From contig CAJHNH020001130.1 in the NCBI GenBank assembly GCA_905116865.2, forward strand, positions 107,501 to 171,500: a DNA stretch of 64,000 nucleotides, in the 5' to 3' direction. A model generated the notes under the pieces. That model did not search any database. It was given only the letters and a program-made list of their open reading frames with translations, and was not told the origin of the DNA. The translations under genes were made by a program, and so were the position numbers. The DNA is from Candidula unifasciata (lineage: Eukaryota; Mollusca; Gastropoda; Stylommatophora; Geomitridae). Positions 62,248-64,000 of this stretch are shown here, one piece after another (position 1 is the stretch's first letter; each line of letters opens with the position of its first letter).

Positions 62248-62844
62248 TTTTACCTTTTGTGTGTTTTTCGTTGGCACAGGAGCAGAGTAACTATGGGGTG
62301 ACCCGTTCGCTATGAAGCTGAAACTAAGATTACCAGATGAATAGATAGTATTTCTTGCATTATAAAAAAAGAAAAAGGTTCTGAAGAGTTTGGCGTGAAA
62401 AAAGAGCTGCAGCAAGAAATTAAAAATTAAACACATTATGGTATTTAGACCACATTAAAAGATGAAACACTTTTAAAAACAGTACTGGAAAGACCACTCG
62501 AAGGCAAGATTGCAGTGGGTAAATAACAGTACAAGTGTGAGGATAACATCGAAAGATGGACGGAGGGAATCTGAGTCTACTAACAAGACAAGAGACATAT
62601 AATGTTAAAGATCCATTGCAGCCAGTCGTCACTGTGGAGACGGCATCTCATTAATTAATAAATTAAATAGCACACTTTCAATACTGCTGTTACGTTAAAA
62701 GTGGGCATACGGTGTCATCTTAATAAATGGGAAACGAAGTTATAAGGGACGAAATCTGTTAACTCATCAAGTTTTCACAATTGTTTCCCTTTAGTCAATT
62801 AGCGATCGATGTTAAAAAAATATCGGTATCCATTTGCTATCTAT

Positions 62845-63190
62845 GTCCTTCTTGGGGCTGTGTGATCTCAGGGCATGGTGTTCGCCTCGAATGCTAGAGT
62901 TTTCGGGTTCAACCCCCGGTAAGAGCTGGGATTTTTTTTCACATGGACTTGGACTTGAGTAACTCCCCCTGATCTTTGGGTAGTGAGATCGGACGCCCGT
63001 GTGCATTGTTGCGGATGTGAAAAAACTCTTGGCAGTTGGAAATCGAAAAAAAGTAGCCTAACGGATCCAAAATTTGGAGTTTAAAAAAATCTACCCAAAG
63101 TATTTCAGGATCCTTGCCGGTGCTACCGAGCCAGTGCACTGTGCTGAGCTTCTTCGGACTGTGACTTAAGTTAGAAGAAGAACGGAGCAC
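62845..63190 (+). mobile_element. tRNA-derived SINE (family D)
   Basis: Head gggctgtgtgatctcagggc (A-box region) and TTTCGGGTTCAACCCCCGG (B box) are followed by a body ending tgtgacttaagttagaagaag. The 3' part recurs at 9170-9300 on the other strand. Confidence 0.75.
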
Positions 63191-63369
63191 TTACGAGTAA
63201 CTACCCGTGTGCCATGATGTTGATCAGTTGTTCAAACCTGAAACCTGTCCGGTAACAAGCAAAAGACCATTTTTACAACTGTGCATTGGGCAAACGATGC
63301 TAGACTCGTATATGTTATCGACTAAATGGCAGTTGGTTGTGTACGTAAGGTAGTTGAGTGGTCATAGAC

Positions 63370-63540
63370 AGCGAGACAGACCAAGAAGACGTTGGAGGTA
63401 CAATATACAGGCAGGCATGTAAACACTTGGGGTTAACAACTGAAAAGATGGCTAATCACAGAAATAAACATAGGCGGGTGCTGTCTGCAGCAATGTAATC
63501 CCAAGAGCTCTAAATGCCGAAGAAGAAGAAACAAATCAGC
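63370..63540 (+). mobile_element. LINE 3' end with GAAGAAGAAGAA tail
   Basis: Encodes RDRPRRRWRYNIQAGM-like and KHLGLTTEKMANHRNKHRRV, then a stop and CCGAAGAAGAAGAAAC. It is the typical C-terminus and tail of a LINE. Confidence 0.6.
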
Positions 63541-63699
63541 TCTCTGTGAGTGATGCAGTCAATACCACACTTGCCTCGTTTATTTCGATAGGACATTATG
63601 AAACAAATCTGGATAAGCTGACCTTCTCAATTACATTACGTTACTTCCTCACTTCACTTTATAATATAGTCTTCTCCTCGTGAAATGCAATTTTTTGTT

Positions 63700-63870
63700 T
63701 ATAGCCCCACCCTGGCCTCTGTCGGGAGCCCTGAGTTTAGCCGGGCCATAGAAAAGCCTAGCCATAGCTAGGGCCTAAAGGCTGAAAGGGGTTTCTTGGA
63801 CCTCTCCACGGGTGATCCTCATCCGTATGGTGGCACTTTGTGTCACAGGGTGTTTATCATTTGTAAAATG
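63700..63870 (+). repeat. Dispersed repeat, inverted copy of 50580-50790
   Basis: tagccccaccctggcctctg, ggacctctccacgggtgatc and atggtggcactttgtgtcac. No coding signal. Confidence 0.65.
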
Positions 63871-64000
63871 GTGGGGTACAACTACCTACCTACTTTCCTC
63901 ACTTGACTTGTTTCAAAGTACACGCCACAATGTGTTTTAGATATATGGTGCTAGCTGTTATTTTATGCATCTGAGCTTGGTCGATCCGGGGACAACATCC

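Noticed and set aside
62870..62925. Functional tRNA gene at the head of the family D SINE
   Set aside because: A and B boxes are present but the arms do not fold into a cloverleaf and a SINE body follows.

Overview
The window is animal nuclear DNA: two intron-rich protein genes with GT-AG introns, packed with LINEs, SINEs, a MITE and minisatellites. Gene content and repeat style suggest an invertebrate, most likely a lophotrochozoan such as a mollusc. That placement is inference, because nothing here is diagnostic of a phylum.

Layout. Positions 1093-36947 (+) hold a complete NFX1-type gene: 21 coding exons that join without a frame break into about 1181 residues (N-terminal low-complexity region, RING finger, nine NFX1-type cysteine-rich units, R3H domain, conserved C-terminal tail). 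Positions 36951-46596 are its 3'UTR region and an intergenic stretch of decayed repeats. Positions 60988-46597 (-) hold a seven-coding-exon gene for BORCS8 (about 209 residues), with a C-terminal tail longer than the human protein. The two genes converge tail to tail. A tRNA-Leu(CAA) gene with an intron lies at 62130-62247, and positions 62250-64000 hold SINE and LINE ends.

The genes are unrelated in function. NFX1 family proteins are nuclear RING/Zn-finger regulators that also act on mRNA. BORCS8 is a subunit of BORC, the lysosome-positioning complex. Most of the remaining sequence is mobile DNA. Several insertions still show target-site duplications (TSDs): a full-length but decayed RTE-like LINE (3798-7118, 12-bp TSD) that itself carries a 75-bp insertion; a 5'-truncated RNase H-bearing LINE (55427-57685, 12-bp TSD) inside another LINE; a SINE inside a SINE (22118-22660, 14-bp TSD); a full-length 269-bp SINE (41491-41759, 12-bp TSD); and a 353-bp foldback MITE (60172-60524).

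The most unusual observation is that the full-length LINE and an abundant short non-tRNA element family (called A1/A2 here) share the same 5' terminus. The terminus can form two interleaved helices plus a hairpin. Helix sequences differ between LINE and short element but keep their pairing, and both end in (GAA)n. This points to a non-autonomous partner family and a conserved 5' RNA structure.
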